From NCBI GenBank assembly GCA_964019055.1, contig OZ025209.1, positions 9,921,741 through 9,985,740 on the forward strand: a DNA stretch of 64,000 nt, written 5' to 3'. Source of the stretch: Anthopleura xanthogrammica (taxonomy: Eukaryota; Cnidaria; Anthozoa; Actiniaria; Actiniidae). Each line of letters starts with the position of its first letter. Positions within the stretch are counted from its first letter, which is position 1. The notes beneath the pieces were generated by a model. It saw nothing but the letters and a program-made list of their open reading frames with translations. It did no database searches and was not told the origin of the DNA. Positions 49,001-60,600 of the stretch are shown in pieces. The translations under genes were made by a program, and so were the position numbers.

Positions 49001-52000
49001 TATACTGTATTACAAAAATTTGTAAATTTTATAGTTTTGCAAAAACTAATTATGAAAGTTTTGAGTTCTTGTATGTATGTGTAAACTTATTATGATAATG
49101 TCTAATATAATTTGTAGCTTTACAAAAACTGATTATGGAAATTTGTGGTGGCTAATTAATAATTTAATAATCAACTGAATTATTGCAGGCAAACCATTAT
49201 TTCCTGGAAGTTCAACCTTAAACCAGATAGAGAGAATTATGGCATCAATTTCAACCCCTACAAGACAAGGTGTGGAATCTCTATTATAAGATCATGCATT
49301 GTCAAACATATATATATACATCTATAAATACATAAACTAGTATGTAACTTATATCAGAGCACAGAAAACATGCTTGGATCAAATGTTTATTTTATAAAAG
49401 CAATTTAAAAAATCACGAATAATTCATAATTATTTGGTCCACTAAGCTACAGAGTGACCATACACATCACCTGCATGGAGCTTTATACCTGATAAAGACG
49501 TCTTCACTAGTATTCAAGTGATTTTTATATAAAGACACTTGTGCCGATCTTTACGTAAAGAATACTAATGATGATGACTTTATCAGAGATAAATGTGCAT
49601 CCAACTTTAGATGTATACTCAGAGCCTCATATAAAAGGGTCAGCCTTATTAGCTTACGTATTGTTCGAATGTATTTATTACGAGTCTTCGGCTCATTGTA
49701 CATTATCGAAGTTGAATAAAGTTACTGGTATCTATTATCTATCTATCATGATCACTGGTGACCAGTAAAATCTTGTCAACCAGTGCTTCAGTGCTTCGAT
49801 CACTTCACTTGGGCAGCTTTTCAAAAGTATCTATAGAGAAAGAGAAAAATGGGTCTGACATTTATTTAAAATGTCTTTATAGATTCATATTAAGAAGATC
49901 TTGAAAACAAATGATAAAGTTGAGCTGTCCTTTTAAAAACTTTTTAATTTTTTGCCTAATGCTAAAATTTTGCTATGCATTTATTTTCCAGATGTGGATA
50001 GTATCAAGTCCCAGTACAGTTCATCTGTTTTAGACCGAATGGCTTGTAAGCCAAAGAAGACTTTAGACGACTTAATGCCAACAGTTCCTCCAGATGCAAT
50101 TGATCTTCTTAAACGGTTATTGCATTTCAATCCAGACAAACGACTGACAGCAGAACAAGCTCTTTCTCATCCTTATGTAGCTAAATTTCATAACCCAGAT
50201 GAGGAACCATCACTTGATTATGACATTGTTCCCCCATTGGACGATGATGTGCAACTCAGTGTCGAGGAATACAGAATTAAGCTTTATGAGGTATACAAAC
50301 ATGAATATGTTATATCTTGTACAAAAATATTGCCCAAGGAATCATATCATGTGACCCAGACAACCACTGTTATAATATGACATTTAATTGAGACAAATTA
50401 ATGTGTGTTTAGTGTACTAAGTTAGTATTTTTGATGAGTAAATAATGGACTTCAAAATCCAAGAAGAAATAGCTGCTGTGTTGGGTAAACTTCCCAATCC
50501 CACACTTGAAATCGTACTGTTTGCTATCACTATAAAGCTTCTTTCGGTGGCAATCACTCAAGGCATTTTTACAACTTTCCATATAGGCACATGCCCTTGA
50601 AAACTTTTTTTTAAATATTTTTCGACCATCACTCCCCATAATGTGAGGTTCACTCCACATGCACTAGCAATACATTTTGAGATTACTTACAATATAGAAT
50701 ACTCAACTCACATGTTGATTTTTACGGAGGGATGGAAATTAACTGGTAAACCCAGAGAAAAACGTTCCTGGCAAGGAAAAGAACACTGCATCAGACAAAC
50801 TCAAAACTCACATGTGATCAATGCTAAGTTGGGGTTGGTGAGCCACTACACCACCCATACCATCCACTTACACGAAAAACTTTGTATTTTCGAACAAATT
50901 ATTTCTGTATGAAAACACTTTGATTGATGCCACCAAAACCGTGTTTTTGTCATAACTGGAAATTGTAACATTTTGCATGTGTAATTGGGAAGCACTGTAG
51001 TTAAATCTTAATGTGTTATGTCCAACAGAGTATTGTGCAGAAAAAGACTAACATCAGAAGACAAAGAAGAGAAATGCTTCAAAAGGAGATGAAAGAACAA
51101 AGGCAGGAAGCTCAAGCTGCAGCAAATCCTGCCAAGTCACAAAAAGAGCAAGCACCAAGAGTGAGTGAACCTCTTAAACCAGTAGAGAACCAAGCAGCAA
51201 ACATTTCAGCTGCACACAATAATACAGCTGTAACTAGTCAACCAATGAAATCACCACCAGCTAAACAAGATTCTACTAAAACAGTGGCATTTGGAAGAAC
51301 TACCTCTAAGGTTACAACACCCCCTAGATCAGCATCAAGGAATCTACATGTTAGAAGATACAGCCTCGAAAATGATAATGTAAGTGTTTGTACATATATA
51401 CTACCAAAACAGGTTGAGTTTGAATTCGACTGCCACTTCACACTTGTTTGACTTTGAATTCCTGAAAGCCTGTACACACATTCCTGGTGTAAAGATGAAA
51501 ATAGCGGATAGAAATTAGCTTTGAAACAGTGACAAATTAACAGTTATTTTGATTTTTATCTCGGGAATGTAAAGTCAAACGAATGCGAAGTGATGAGTCA
51601 AGTTCACACTCTACCTGTTTTGGTAGTATGCTCTATGTTTTCCATTCGCGTGCATGTATTACACCTTAAATGAAAATGTTTTTTTACCTAATAGGTAATG
51701 TCTGGTTCAAGGCCTCAAGCAGCAGGAAGATCTAGACCAATCTCAGCACAGATTAAGCCAAGGAATACTATAATCACTAGAACAAACAGTACTGATGGTC
51801 TTCACATCACCAGTGCTCGCTTGGTATGTCTCGATCCATGAATTCATTAATTTAATTTCAAATACTCAATTAAGGCCCTGTGACAAGCCTTGAAACCCTG
51901 CAAAGTACTCCCCCGCCAACTGGAAATCTGTTCCAGTGTCTTTGGACTTGAAATCTTTTCAAGTCCATGGAAACTGAAACAATTAATTACAAAGTTGCAA

Positions 52001-52751
52001 TTTGTAAAATACCTCAGGTTCATTTACGCAGGGTAATTTGAGTGATTGGAAAACATTTTGAAACATTGGCTCATTCTTAACTTTAAAATGCTAAGCCTTT
52101 TTATGTCTAGACTTCACTACCAACTCTTCCCTACTGAAATCAAAGCCCCCCAGGCTGGCTTTTTAAGTTTCAACTATAATGTATTTAACCCTTTGACTCC
52201 TAGAGATTTTTGAGGTTTTTTAGTGTCTTTCTGGGCCTAAACATTCTCCAAGCCCTAGCAAAACCATATTTGGAGTTTAGATTGACATTGTCAGTGTTTT
52301 ATGTAAACAAGGGATGACATTTACTGGTCACATGCCGTTGTTTTTGATTTTCCAAAAATGTTAAAAGTTTTTTTTGGTTTTAGAAGTTGTTCTGTTTCCT
52401 TGTGAAAATTTTAGACTGGTATTTAGGTCAACTTGATCAAAATTGTTGAAGCTGGAATTTTTCATTTAAGGTGTGTTTTTTTACAGGCGGTTTCAGGCGT
52501 CGTAGGAGTCAAAGGGTTAATTTTATTCAAAAATTCCTCCTGAATAATTCTTGAGCATTCCCTAATATTCTTATGATGACATCCAATTTCAGATTCCTGC
52601 ACAAAGGCCATCTTCAGCAAAACCACCCTACAGACCAACAAGAAAACAAGTATCAAACCCAATACAACAACCAACATTTGGAAGCTACACACAAACACAT
52701 GGTGTTATTTCAAAAAGTTCATTGCATGCTTTGCATTCAAGGATATTTTAA
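46025..52751 (+). CDS. MAPK15: MAPK15 (ERK7/ERK8), atypical MAP kinase, complete, 14 exons, 552 aa
   Basis: Ser/Thr kinase of the ERK7/8 class, autoactivated, linked to ciliogenesis, autophagy and basal bodies. Exons: 46025-46090, 46197-46295, 46425-46454 (30-nt microexon), 46606-46696, 47413-47486, 48042-48098, 48210-48248, 48373-48497, 48611-48669, 49189-49269, 49992-50290, 51029-51379, 51695-51823, 52593-52751. The total divides by three; human MAPK15 is 544 aa. Motifs in order: [12 protein letters not shown] (P-loop), VAVKK (catalytic Lys), HRDLKPSNLLL, CDFGLAR (DFG), [28 protein letters not shown]. The activation lip reads T-D-Y instead of T-E-Y. After the kinase domain come a basic stretch ([12 protein letters not shown]) and a Ser/Pro-rich tail. 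The tail ends in [19 protein letters not shown], which resembles the vertebrate MAPK15 C-terminus. Intron 9 appears to be GC-AG; the others are GT-AG. The start is the first ATG, leading directly into [14 protein letters not shown]. Confidence 0.95.
47540..48000. other. Dispersed repeat-like segment in MAPK15 intron 5
   Basis: A G-rich stretch (ggggggtgctt), and gtaagcaaccagttctactt and gtggtcatttctgagagcct motifs of the kind seen in TIR-type repeats. No second copy is found in this window. The minus-strand frame at 47682-47942 is rejected. Confidence 0.3.
48719..48974. mobile_element. About 255-bp foldback MITE in MAPK15 intron 9
   Basis: The termini gccaatagacaatgtgcat and atgcacattggctatta are inverted, and the inner block agtgagttctata pairs with gttagaactcact. 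The arms are about 65 bp and imperfect. Non-coding. Confidence 0.8.
51398..51629. mobile_element. About 232-bp MITE in MAPK15 intron 12
   Basis: Termini atactaccaaaacaggttga and tctacctgttttggtagtat are inverted. A single terminus of the same family (atactaccaaaacaggtaga) occurs at about 53084 downstream of the gene. The left end starts about 19 bp after the exon 12 splice donor. Confidence 0.8.
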
Positions 52752-55083
52752 ATATTTTATATATTTATTGATAAATTAATTATTGGTAGTTAGGAAATTA
52801 TCAAAAGCATTTCAGGCTAGATATTAAGCTTTTGTGATTATATTTGGAGCAGTGGCAATGTTCAGGAGAAAGGACAGCCCCATGACCAAAATTGAGCCTA
52901 GAATTGCTGCTGAGTATTATAAATATAAAATACTTTTATTGAACAAATTAGCTTGTACTATTTAATTTTCTATCGAGGAAATGTTCCTGTTAGGAGAGAA
53001 AATTGCTGTACTGCAGAGTACCTTAACATATAGATAATTAGAGAATAACTTTTTTATCATATATTGAAAATATGCATCAATAATACTACCAAAACAGGTA
53101 GAGTTTCAATTACAGAGTTGAAATTTCAAGGCAGAGATGGTTTTTTTGATCACTTGATGGTCTAAAAAATATTGCAAACATCCTTTGGATAATTGTGGGG
53201 AAGAAAATCATCAAAAGGATGCCAACCCTAAGGCGTCCAGGAGTCTCTATAATTACCTTAATATTGGAATTTTAATAGGGATCACAACTTTTTATAACTT
53301 ACAGTACGTGTATGAAAGTTAAGATTCTTGTGACTTCTTGCAAATAGATTCTTCAAATGATTATAATATATGAGATATCTTAGAAAAAGGAAATTGCAGT
53401 TCAACAGAAAGCAGAATTAAATTAAAATTTGCACTTTTTCTAATATTTATTTTAAAAATTCATTGATTTTTTGCAGATAATTTGAAGGCAATTCCTTTTA
53501 CTCTTACCATAGAAGATATGATGATTTATCAAAAATTATTTTAAAATTGGTTTATTGATCATATAATATTATCAAGAAGATCTTCAACTTTTAGATAAAA
53601 CTGATGAGTTAGAGAAATGGTGGATAGGTTGAGTTGAAGTACATCAAGTAGTAAGATCATATTAGCAGATAAACTTTTCTTTTCTTGTTATTGTAACATA
53701 TTGGAATGTTTCATATAATAATATATGTATATAAGTATAACATTATTACAACAGTTCATGTCATGCAGCTGGGTGGTATATGTAGGTATATACTGTATTT
53801 AGTCGGGTGTACAGCTAGCTATAGTGACTCGCTCAGCTCAGATATGAAAGTTGTTTACTTTTTTATGCTTATATATTCTTAATGGCAACAAACATATAAG
53901 TTTATTAACTTTCCTACATTCCAGGCCTTCCAAAAATACAGGAGATATTTCTGGTAAAATGTCCCTTCTGCACTCACACAGCATGTGGAGACATTGAACA
54001 TTTTTGTAAACTTTTTTACATGGATAGTTTTTGAAGTTTTTAGCAACAACATATACCTGTATATGTACAAACCTAACTTGTAATTCAAACAGGAATGTTT
54101 CTAATTACTCGTTGGCTATTCCACAGCAAACACTGGTATAGTTGAATATATCTAGTCATTTTCAGTCCCCCACAACAGTGAGACCAATCAACTAACAATC
54201 ACTTAAAATGAATTTTGATGAACTTCAACCAAAACAGGCTCATATTATCAAATTTTACATTGCACACTTTTAATTGGCAGCCATAAACTTGAACTCTCAG
54301 AGTTTCTGAGAATTAACTTGCATGTTTCATTGGTCAGCTGATTGATTCATTGAGAACAGGGGGAATATCAACACATGGGGATTATTATTAAGGGTTAGCA
54401 AATATAATATTGTTGCATTCTTATACAGTAAATAATTTAATTCCTATCAAAGAGAAATCTTTATTGTAAATATTATAGTTTGCCTAATGATGTAGATAAG
54501 GATAAAGCTAATAAACACTAGTAGAAATTATGCTATATTTGATGGATACATGCAGTTTCTAATTTCCCTCCAATAATAAACCCTTTTGCTTTATTGGTCT
54601 ATTAATAATGTTTCCCCAAGCTTCACAGGAATGAGTTACGTTAAATTGATCATTAAATTACCTTTATCAAAATTATTCCCAGTAAAAGTCAATAAAGACA
54701 AGCACATGGTGCAGGGGTGGATCCAGGATTTGTGCTGAGGGGGGGGGGGTTGAAATTGCGATTAAGGGGGTTCAGCTGTCCAAATGCCTATCCCCAAAAA
54801 AATGCAGGGGGGTTCAAACCACTGAATCCATAACAACAGCAAAGATGGATCATTTTACATTCAAATTAAGGGGTTCATATAGTCCCAGTTTAGTGGGTTC
54901 GATTGTGGTCTAAGGGGTTCAGACAAACCCCTTGAAGAACCCTTAAATCCATCCCTGATGCTGCATGTTCACTTGGTGGGATCAGCAGGGGAAAAAAATA
55001 CCATTAACAAGATAAATCTTTTGTTTAAATACCACCAACATGACATGAGGTGCAAAGAAAATAATGAAACAGGATGGTCATTA
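52752..55083. other. Intergenic region between MAPK15 and the GNAT gene (convergent)
   Basis: Holds the MAPK15 3' UTR (end not fixed; AATAAA-type signals near 54513 and elsewhere), a lone MITE terminus at about 53084, and diverged repeat debris with a G run at 54720-54960. No gene recognised. The frame at 53879-54088 (minus) is rejected. Confidence 0.4.
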
Positions 55084-55540
55084 TTAAGGTGCACCTAACC
55101 CCTGATAAAATACTTCATCAATTCAAAATGAAGTGAATAGTTGAATGGTCAAATATTTATTGATTTAAGTGTTGCATCTTTAAGTTATGAAGGTTTATAC
55201 TTCCAATATGTTAATGACCGTGATGTCACTGCAGGCTTCATTAAATATACAAACTTTAACAGGTTCACAGAAATAGTATTTAAAAAGTATCATTATACTC
55301 ATGGTTTCCACAATGTTTACAGTAAATTTGGTGTGTCATAATGGCCAGTGTTTAATATTTATATGTAAAACAAATACACTCAAAAGCCTGAGGTGACTCA
55401 TGGTCATTAACATAGTGAAGTATAAACATTCATATCTTAAAGACACAACACTCAAATGAAGAAATATTTTACCATTCAACTAGTCACTTCATGTAGAATC
55501 GATGCAGAAAGTATTGTATCAGGGGTTAGGTGCACTTTAA
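55084..55540. mobile_element. 449-bp TTAA-flanked foldback element
   Basis: TTAA (55084-55087 and 55537-55540) flanks ggtgcacctaacccctgata and its inverted partner. The arms pair over most of their length (ttgcatctttaagttatgaa, aagtataaacattcatatct). The frame at 55141-55341 is inside the left arm and is not a gene. A half copy is in RAD9A intron 9 (62545-62622). Confidence 0.87.
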
Positions 55541-55730
55541 ACCTGGCCTTCCTAATACACAAGTCTGTAGCAAAATAGGGAGAGGCTGGGTAGTTCAATC
55601 TCTGACTCACTTCCTATTCAATCTGAAAAGCTGATAAAAGAAGGAAACAGAGACGAGTACAACTTGCTCCCCTTCCAGATATCCAGGCCTTGCTATGGGC
55701 CTGTCAACTCTTTATAATTGACCTCCAACC

Positions 55731-55882
55731 TCATGACGTTTCATACCTTAGAAACAACCACAATCCTTTTCAAATGTTAAAATTCCTTTGAGAATACCAA
55801 GACAATAGTGAAAATTAGCACAACAAACAATGCTACTGAAAAGGATTCTGGAAGTGTAGGTATAAAACGTCATCATACTTGA
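55731..55882. repeat. Foldback-type repeat next to the GNAT gene 3' end
   Basis: Ends tcatgacgtttcatacctt and aggtataaaacgtcatcata are inverted. 55781-55880 is the reverse complement of 62142-62245 in RAD9A intron 8 with few differences. Confidence 0.75.
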
Positions 55883-55885
55883 GAC

Positions 55886-57503
55886 CTAGCTATTAAACTT
55901 CTCCATAAGCTGAAGGCAGCTGAATAAATGACATCCTGGATAAACAATTCTGATTGGTTCTCCTACTTGGTGATACCCTAGTTTTTGAAAGAATCCTATT
56001 GACTTCTTAGCACTTTTAACCCTGATTGGTCTCCTTAATTTATATCTCAATCCTTGTTCCAAAGTCTGCACCATGATTGATCCATAGCCATTTTGCTAAA
56101 AATGGGAAAAATATAACATTTTTAGAAGATTTATACAATAAGGAAAAATAATGAATAAACTTGCAGCATATCATACAACAAAATCAGTATTGAGTTACCT
56201 GAAAATCTTTATTGACAAACAAAAAATCGATCCAGTGGTAGAAAGTTCTGTCTTTTGAGTCAGATACATTACAGTTGGCAATTGTTGCACTTGCGACAGA
56301 AACCACTCCATCTAATTAAAAGGAAAGATTTCATTAATGTAAAATCATTTATACAGTGGAATCTGGTTAATACTGCCACCGATGTGCCAGGCCAAAGTGG
56401 CCATATTAGCCGGGTGTCCACATTAAGCAGATTTCCCTAAAAAATGTATGTAAAATTTTTCTTTTTGGTTATTCGTGTTTTAGTATTCTGTGTACATATT
56501 AACTTTTGTGGATTCCAGATTCTACTCTGGATTCCGGACTCCGATTTCAGGGTTTTAGGAAAACCTGTATAAAGCGGGTAAATTTAATAGAAAATGTGTT
56601 TCTTTGGGACCCACAAAACTGTCTGTACTGATATAAACTGGGTGGCCGTAGAGCAGGGTTCCACTGTATTTGATTATTTGTTAATAATTATTTATTCTAC
56701 TTTTCATCTACTTTTCATTGTCAATCCATTTCCATTCATTAATTTGTTTACCATTCATTGATTCCTTCATCCATCCACCTATTTGTTTGTTTGTTTGTTT
56801 TTTACTCAACAAAACATCACTAACATATCAAACAATGTGTATCATCAAGATATTTTCGTAAGGAATCCAACTTACTTAGTACGTACCTTTCACAATGTTG
56901 TGCTGAATTTTACCAAAGAAGACGATGCCTCCTTCAGATGGCTCCATAGATTCACCACATACCTCTCTAGATACCGCTCTGAACATCCTACGGTTTTTAA
57001 CATCATTTTCAACTTCAAACGCAAGCAGCACGGGTTCGATCCAGCCAGACTCACTTGTTGACATCAGGAAATCGAACAATCACTTCAATGATATTAGTTC
57101 AAGACATTTATAAGAATGAATTTGTTGCTTCATTTAACAAGAAGGCTATCAGTTTGATCGTAGCACTAAAATTAACAGACAAAAGTCAATGAAGAAGGAC
57201 GAAGGGGTAACAGCAAAATCCAACAGGCGTTCCGAATCGAACCACAGGGAAACCATGAAACTCGGGGTCATATCTCAGGGAGCCCAATTTTGATAAAAGT
57301 GAAAGTTGAAAATAAATTCCACAAAAAATCACCTTTTTGGATTCGAGACCAAGTTAGTGTTCTCTATAGCACAAGCGAATAAATAAATCAAGCATTTTTG
57401 TTGCTGATTTTGCGATCTTTTCGAAATAATATGTACTTTACCCACAACCACTGGCTCGTTTTTCAGCCTTGTTTGAGCCCGTGGTACTTGCTTTTGGCGC
57501 CAT
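55886..57503 (-). CDS. GNAT-fold (N-acetyltransferase-like) protein, 4 exons, 183 aa
   Basis: Exons 57503-57442, 57053-56887, 56311-56199, 56095-55886, all GT-AG with matching phases. The protein begins MAPKASTTGSNKAEKRASGC, a short basic Ala/Ser/Lys tail. Exon 3 ends in FLFVNKDFQ and exon 4 begins QNGYGSIMVQTLEQG: this is the beta4-alpha3 acetyl-CoA loop (Q/R-x-x-G-x-G/A) of GNAT enzymes. SAKKSIGFFQKLGYHQVGEP matches the GNAT alpha4-beta7 end (Ser-x-x-x-x-Phe-Phe-x-Lys-x-Gly-Tyr). There is no signal peptide or membrane segment. The family member is not identified, so substrate and compartment are unknown. Intron 2 contains a TA-flanked MITE. The gene is head-to-head with RAD9A. Confidence 0.78.
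56352..56668. mobile_element. 313-bp TA-flanked MITE, pogo/Tigger-like, in the GNAT gene intron 2
   Basis: TA target sites (56352-56353 and 56667-56668) flank CAGTGGAATCTGGTTAATAC and the inverted GCAGGGTTCCACTG. The CAGTGGAA terminus and TA duplication fit the Tc1/mariner superfamily, pogo branch. Non-coding. Confidence 0.83.
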
Positions 57504-57636
57504 TTTGAATCATTTTGATAGTCTGAGTGAGTCGAGTCGAAATTCTCGATAAATTATCGCTAATAAAAGGTAGACATGTCTAACTATATAACCATGTCAA
57601 CAGTTCAAGATTATGTTAAATAACAGAATGTGAAGG
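57504..57636. promoter_or_regulatory. 133-bp bidirectional promoter between the GNAT gene and RAD9A
   Basis: The two start codons diverge with only 133 bp between them, so the core promoters must overlap. It contains CGATAA-A-TTATCG (57547-57559), a palindromic 13-mer at its centre. No TATA box can be assigned with confidence. Confidence 0.7.
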
Positions 57637-60600
57637 ATGCGCTGTGTGGTTCCTGGAAGATCCCTTAAACGTGAGGCAAAGTTGTACAATTTTGAGTTTA
57701 CTTTTTTTGACATAAGGTTAAGCTAATTTTAGGAAAATACTAATATCATAATATAATTTGATGATTAAATTCACAGTGTTCGCCAAAGCAATTCACTGCT
57801 TATCAAAAATTGGAGAGGAACTGTACCTGGAAGCCTTGCCGGATGGAGTAAGTTTCTAAATGAAATGTTTCTACACTTTTAGAAGCTATTTATTTGTTGT
57901 TTTATGTTGGGCTAAGGGTGCATTTGCTGTGGAGATCAAAATTTTCTTTGTTTTACCATAGAAATCTGTCATCAAAGTTGTAGGGTCAGTGGCTGCAGAG
58001 GCGGATGGTTGGGCTGGGGGGGCTTTATGATAACCTCCATTTTCAAAATTTTGGTGTGGGCCACAAAACTGTCATCCAGGCTTGGAGCTGACCTCCAAAC
58101 TTAGGGCAAGAAAGGACGACTAGACACTTTTAGAGCATTAGCAGCTTGGTCTTCCATTACAGGGACGTAGGAGCCAGGGGGGGCTTTAGCCCTCCCCCCC
58201 CCCCCCCCCCCCTTTGTTTTACCTTTTCCATACTGGTCTTCTAAATTTTCTAATCTTAGCCCCCCACTTTTCCCCTCTAATTTGCATACTAGCCCCCCTG
58301 ATTCCCCCCCCCCCCCACACTTTAAAATGTGCTCCGACGTCCCTGCATTAGAACTGCTAGCTGTGGTTTGAGAATCGGCAAGCTTTAAAATTGAAATTTT
58401 TGCCTTTGAACATTTGAACTGGTTTTGGACAATAAATTAGAGAGTTCTACACGTAGTCATTTCAAAATTAATCATAATCACTAATAAAAGTGTATCTTAC
58501 TGTTTTCAACTTCAGGGCCATAGCCACCATTATGGTTGGTCTGGTTATTATCATGACCAGTACACTTTTTACTGTCAGAACCACTTAAAAAAAAAAACCA
58601 AACCACTGCCCAAATGGTGGCTACAGCCCTGAACTCAGGCACCAACCTATATTATTATGTATTGACATATTTATCTGTCAACAGCTTGCCCTAAGGACAG
58701 TCAACCTTTCAAGGTCAGCTTATGCCTGTTTTAAGTTCCATTCAAGCTTCTTTTTGAGCTATGATGATGGAAGTAAAGGTATCACAGATGAATCACAGGA
58801 TGAAGACATGCTCAAGTGTAAGATTGCTATGAAGGTTGGTACCAGCACTCCTGGTGGTTAGGGAAGGGAAAGACAGGTTCAAGCTGGCATCAGCATCCCT
58901 GGGGGGTAGGGAAGGGAAAGACAGGTTCAAGTTGGCAACAGCATCCCTGGTGGGTAGGGAAGGGAAAGACAGGTTCAAGTTGGCATCAGCATCCCTGGGG
59001 GGTAGGAAAGGGAAAGACTGTATAAGTTAGCACAGGTCTGCATAGGTTAACAGACTCTGAATTATTTCTTACTTTCAGTCATGTCTATCAGCATTCAAGT
59101 CAATGAATACTATTGAAAAATCAGTGGATAGATGCAGAATTGATCTTGATGTGTCCAAAGCCAGACTTGTTTTCTTGTTCTTCTGCAAACATGGTAAGAC
59201 ATTGCACTACTGTTATATTCAACAATAAATAACTTAATGAAAAAAGAAAGCACTTATCACCATTATTATCATGAAAAAAGGAGATAATTTAAAGTGATGA
59301 CTATGGTTGGAGATTATTGATTGTTACTGGACTGTCGCAAGTGAGGATCAATAGTGATGATGCAATCTACGTGTAAAACCTTAGGCTCAGTTCAGATATC
59401 AAACTATTGCCGTATCAAATCTAATTGCCTTTGAGGTCTAGCACTGTTTTCTCTTCAACTAGTAGAAGTAATTGTAGACCAAACACATATCGTCTCCTGG
59501 CACTAAGCAAAAGAGCTGATGTCGTATTTGGTAGTTCTAAGCATTTTCTTAGCCGCTGGCCTCAAAGGCAATAAGATTTGACCAGGCAAAAGTTTGATCT
59601 CTCAACTGGGCCTTATTGGTGCAATGTTTTCCCATTACAAAACATGTCATTCAAAGAGCATTACATTCTTTTTTTTTTTTTAGTTGTATCTACATTCATG
59701 TATCTTCTCAGGCACAACTGTTTACAGTGTGGACACACTTACCAGAACCACTAGACAGAGCTTGAACTGATAACAGTATTAGCCAATCAGATTGTCATGT
59801 TCTCATGACCATTTCCCATTAATTAGGTAAACAAGGACAGCAGAACACAAAACATGTAATTTATGTTGAAAACGCAGTTGTGAAAGGTCTACCTATCCCA
59901 AGTTGATATAGGAAATATTTTTTGTCCTCCTGTCTTCGAAGGATCCTGAATTTCAAACGATAATATAGTAAATTCTAGACCAAAACTTTGTAATAATACC
60001 AGTTTCGAATTCTTAAAGCTGATTGGCCCAGACAGTTTTTGTTGGAATGTCATTGTTTTTAGGTGTTATCTGATTGGTCAGTTTTCTTCAAGTGGTCCCG
60101 GTTAGTGTGTCCGCACTGTAACAAAAAAAAATTATTTGATGGAAATAACTGTTATAGCGATAATAATGAATATGGTATTTTTATTTTCTAACCAGGAATT
60201 ACCAAAACCCACAATCTAACATTCCAGGAGTGTGAGACACTTCAAGCAGTGTTCACCAAAGATTTGTGTCCTAACTTTATCACAACCCAACCAAAGTATG
60301 CTGTGTTTGATTAGGTTTTTTTTTACAAATTATTAGGTTATATTCATTTGATGTTATGAATAAACAGATAAAGGTGTAATCTAAGTTTTTTTTTGAAATT
60401 TGAAAAAAAAACTTTTGGGCTTGATATTATTATAATTTATTACAGAATGTATCATGTTCATCCCAGGGGGGGGGGGGGGACTCCAACTGGAAAATGGCAG
60501 GGATGCTTATCGTATGTTTTAGTGTTCCAGATTTGTGTTTGGTACCCATTAAGGGCGTCACAAATCTAAAAGGACCACCAGAGAGTGGGCTGGTACCTAA

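Noticed and set aside
58793..59030. Frames on both strands rich in repeated SFPSLP / [11 protein letters not shown]
   Set aside because: Produced by a 48-bp minisatellite in RAD9A intron 3. The spliced gene model skips it.
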